A stretch of DNA of 6,076 bases from Bacilli bacterium (GTDB lineage: Bacteria; Bacillota_I; Bacilli_A; RF39; UBA660), in contig JAAWDC010000012.1 of assembly GCA_022793565.1 (NCBI GenBank), positions 1 to 6,076 on the forward strand. Direction: 5' to 3'. Positions 5,332 to 6,076 of this stretch are shown here, one piece after another. How positions within the stretch are numbered: the stretch's first letter is position 1; each line of letters opens with the position of its first letter. The position numbers and the translations under genes are program-made. The notes beneath the pieces were generated by a model that had not been told where the DNA came from, did not search any database, and saw only the letters and a program-made list of their open reading frames with translations.

Positions 5332-6076
5332 ATGATTAGATATGTAAAACTTACTAATTATAAATCGCTAGTTAATTTGTATGTAGATTTTATGAAGACA
5401 AAAAATAAATCCAAGAATTTCATACTTATATATGGAGAAAATGGCATTGGTAAATCAAATTTTGCTACTTCTTTTTACACTCTAAATGAAACAATGCGTA
5501 CTATGTCTTCAATAGAAATGTGGAAAAAGTTTATAGAAGATAAGAAAGAAGAAAAAAACGAAGAATTTAACAACTTTATTGAAAAGCATTTTCGATCAAA
5601 TTTTAAAGATACAGAAATGATTATAAAAGATTGTAAAACAATTAATTCCACTGAAAATATGGTTATGGAATATGGTTTCATCTATAAAGGTAAAAATGGA
5701 ATATATCGTATAGAAATGAATGATAGTGAAATTGTATCGGAAAAGTTGGAATATGTTCTTAACACAAATCAAACATATTATTTTGATATTAGTACTAAAT
5801 CTATTAAAATAAATTCAAATCTTTTTACTGATAAAACATATTATAATGAATTCATTAATATGTTGGAAAAGTATTGGGGAAAACATTCATTTTTTTCAAT
5901 ACTATCTTATGAAATAGAAGATAAGAAAAAAGGCTATGTTAAAAAAAGAATTTCTAGTAAACTTTTTAACATTTTGCTTTATTTTAAAACAATGTGTACC
6001 AAAGTAAAAGGTGGAAATCATAGTGAGTTTGGAATAATGGGAACTCAACATAATATAATGAGCGACCTTGAAATTG
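5332..6076 (+). CDS. AAA/SMC-like ATP-binding protein, N-terminal part (3' end outside window)
   Basis: The start ATG (5332) is set by AAAGGGA (5318-5324) seven bases upstream and by the typical opening MIRYVKLTNYKSLVNLYVDF. This matches the first strand and loop of the ATP-binding half of SMC/RecF/OLD-like AAA proteins. Walker A is GENGIGKS (35-42), preceded by the hydrophobic strand FILIYGE. After it comes a long, charged, mostly helical stretch (MWKKFIEDKKEEKNEEFNNF, then about residues 90-248) without recognisable catalytic motifs. The 248 visible residues stay in frame to the window edge, so the ABC signature, Walker B and any C-terminal nuclease or TOPRIM domain would lie to the right. 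Proteins with this layout occur in bacterial defence loci (OLD, RloA/AbiL-like, PARIS-type, Septu-like ATPases), usually with an effector gene alongside. A defence role is inference from family and from the accessory setting; the subgroup cannot be named. Confidence 0.8.
   Translation, partial: MIRYVKLTNYKSLVNLYVDFMKTKNKSKNFILIYGENGIGKSNFATSFYTLNETMRTMSSIEMWKKFIEDKKEEKNEEFNNFIEKHFRSNFKDTEMIIKDCKTINSTENMVMEYGFIYKGKNGIYRIEMNDSEIVSEKLEYVLNTNQTYYFDISTKSIKINSNLFTDKTYYNEFINMLEKYWGKHSFFSILSYEIEDKKKGYVKKRISSKLFNILLYFKTMCTKVKGGNHSEFGIMGTQHNIMSDLEI

Noticed and set aside
5475..5681. Minus-strand open frame of 68 codons
   Set aside because: It is antisense within the ATPase gene, whose plus frame is clearly coding (Walker A, good start signals).
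1..6076. CRISPR array, tRNA, rRNA, riboswitch or complete insertion sequence
   Set aside because: No regularly spaced repeats, no cloverleaf or rRNA-like segments, and no transposase or terminal inverted repeats were seen on either strand.

Overview
The window is AT-rich DNA with strong Shine-Dalgarno sites (GGAGG, AAAGGGA). Its protein families are typical of low-GC Gram-positive bacteria, and the general look suggests the Lactobacillales (Streptococcus, Aerococcus or Enterococcus relatives). The genus cannot be fixed from sequence alone. Genes sit in small blocks of different origin and several are broken, which marks an accessory, recombined region rather than a conserved core segment.

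Left block (1-1381, + strand): a higBA-type toxin-antitoxin pair. The RelE/HigB-like toxin runs off the left edge. The antitoxin is unusually long because a HigA-type HTH domain is followed by an ImmA/IrrE-type zinc metallopeptidase domain. The pair ends at a hairpin with U-runs on both strands (1408-1449), which also serves the convergent ABC operon and overlaps its last codons.

Middle block (1424-about 3511, - strand): a three-gene ABC importer operon of the sulfonate/nitrate/thiamine-precursor class, in the order binding protein, ATPase, permease. ATPase and permease look intact and are tightly coupled (14-nt overlap). The binding protein keeps only about its C-terminal half. Its signal peptide, first lobe and the operon promoter are replaced by unrelated DNA near 3511, so the importer is probably defunct or depends on another binding protein.

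Right block (about 3515-6076, + strand, visibly AT-richer): remnants and accessory genes. At 3606-4397 lies a decayed gene with two frameshifts and one stop. Its restored product carries an HUH motif and a later YxxK motif, as in rolling-circle replication initiators. After it come a minus-strand intrinsic terminator with no obvious minus-strand gene, a fragment of an unrecognised gene (4632-4913), a small lysine-rich protein (5031-5252), and the N-terminal 248 residues of an AAA/SMC-like ATPase with its own extended -10 promoter, cut by the right edge. The ATPase is of a type common in phage-defence loci. Between genes, 4398-4631 (234 nt) holds only the terminator and a weak possible minus-strand promoter, and 4914-5030 holds a pair of 13-bp direct repeats.

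The best reading is that a replicon-like or integrative element inserted or recombined into the binding-protein gene, later decayed, and left cargo genes (small protein, ATPase) beside the older ABC operon.
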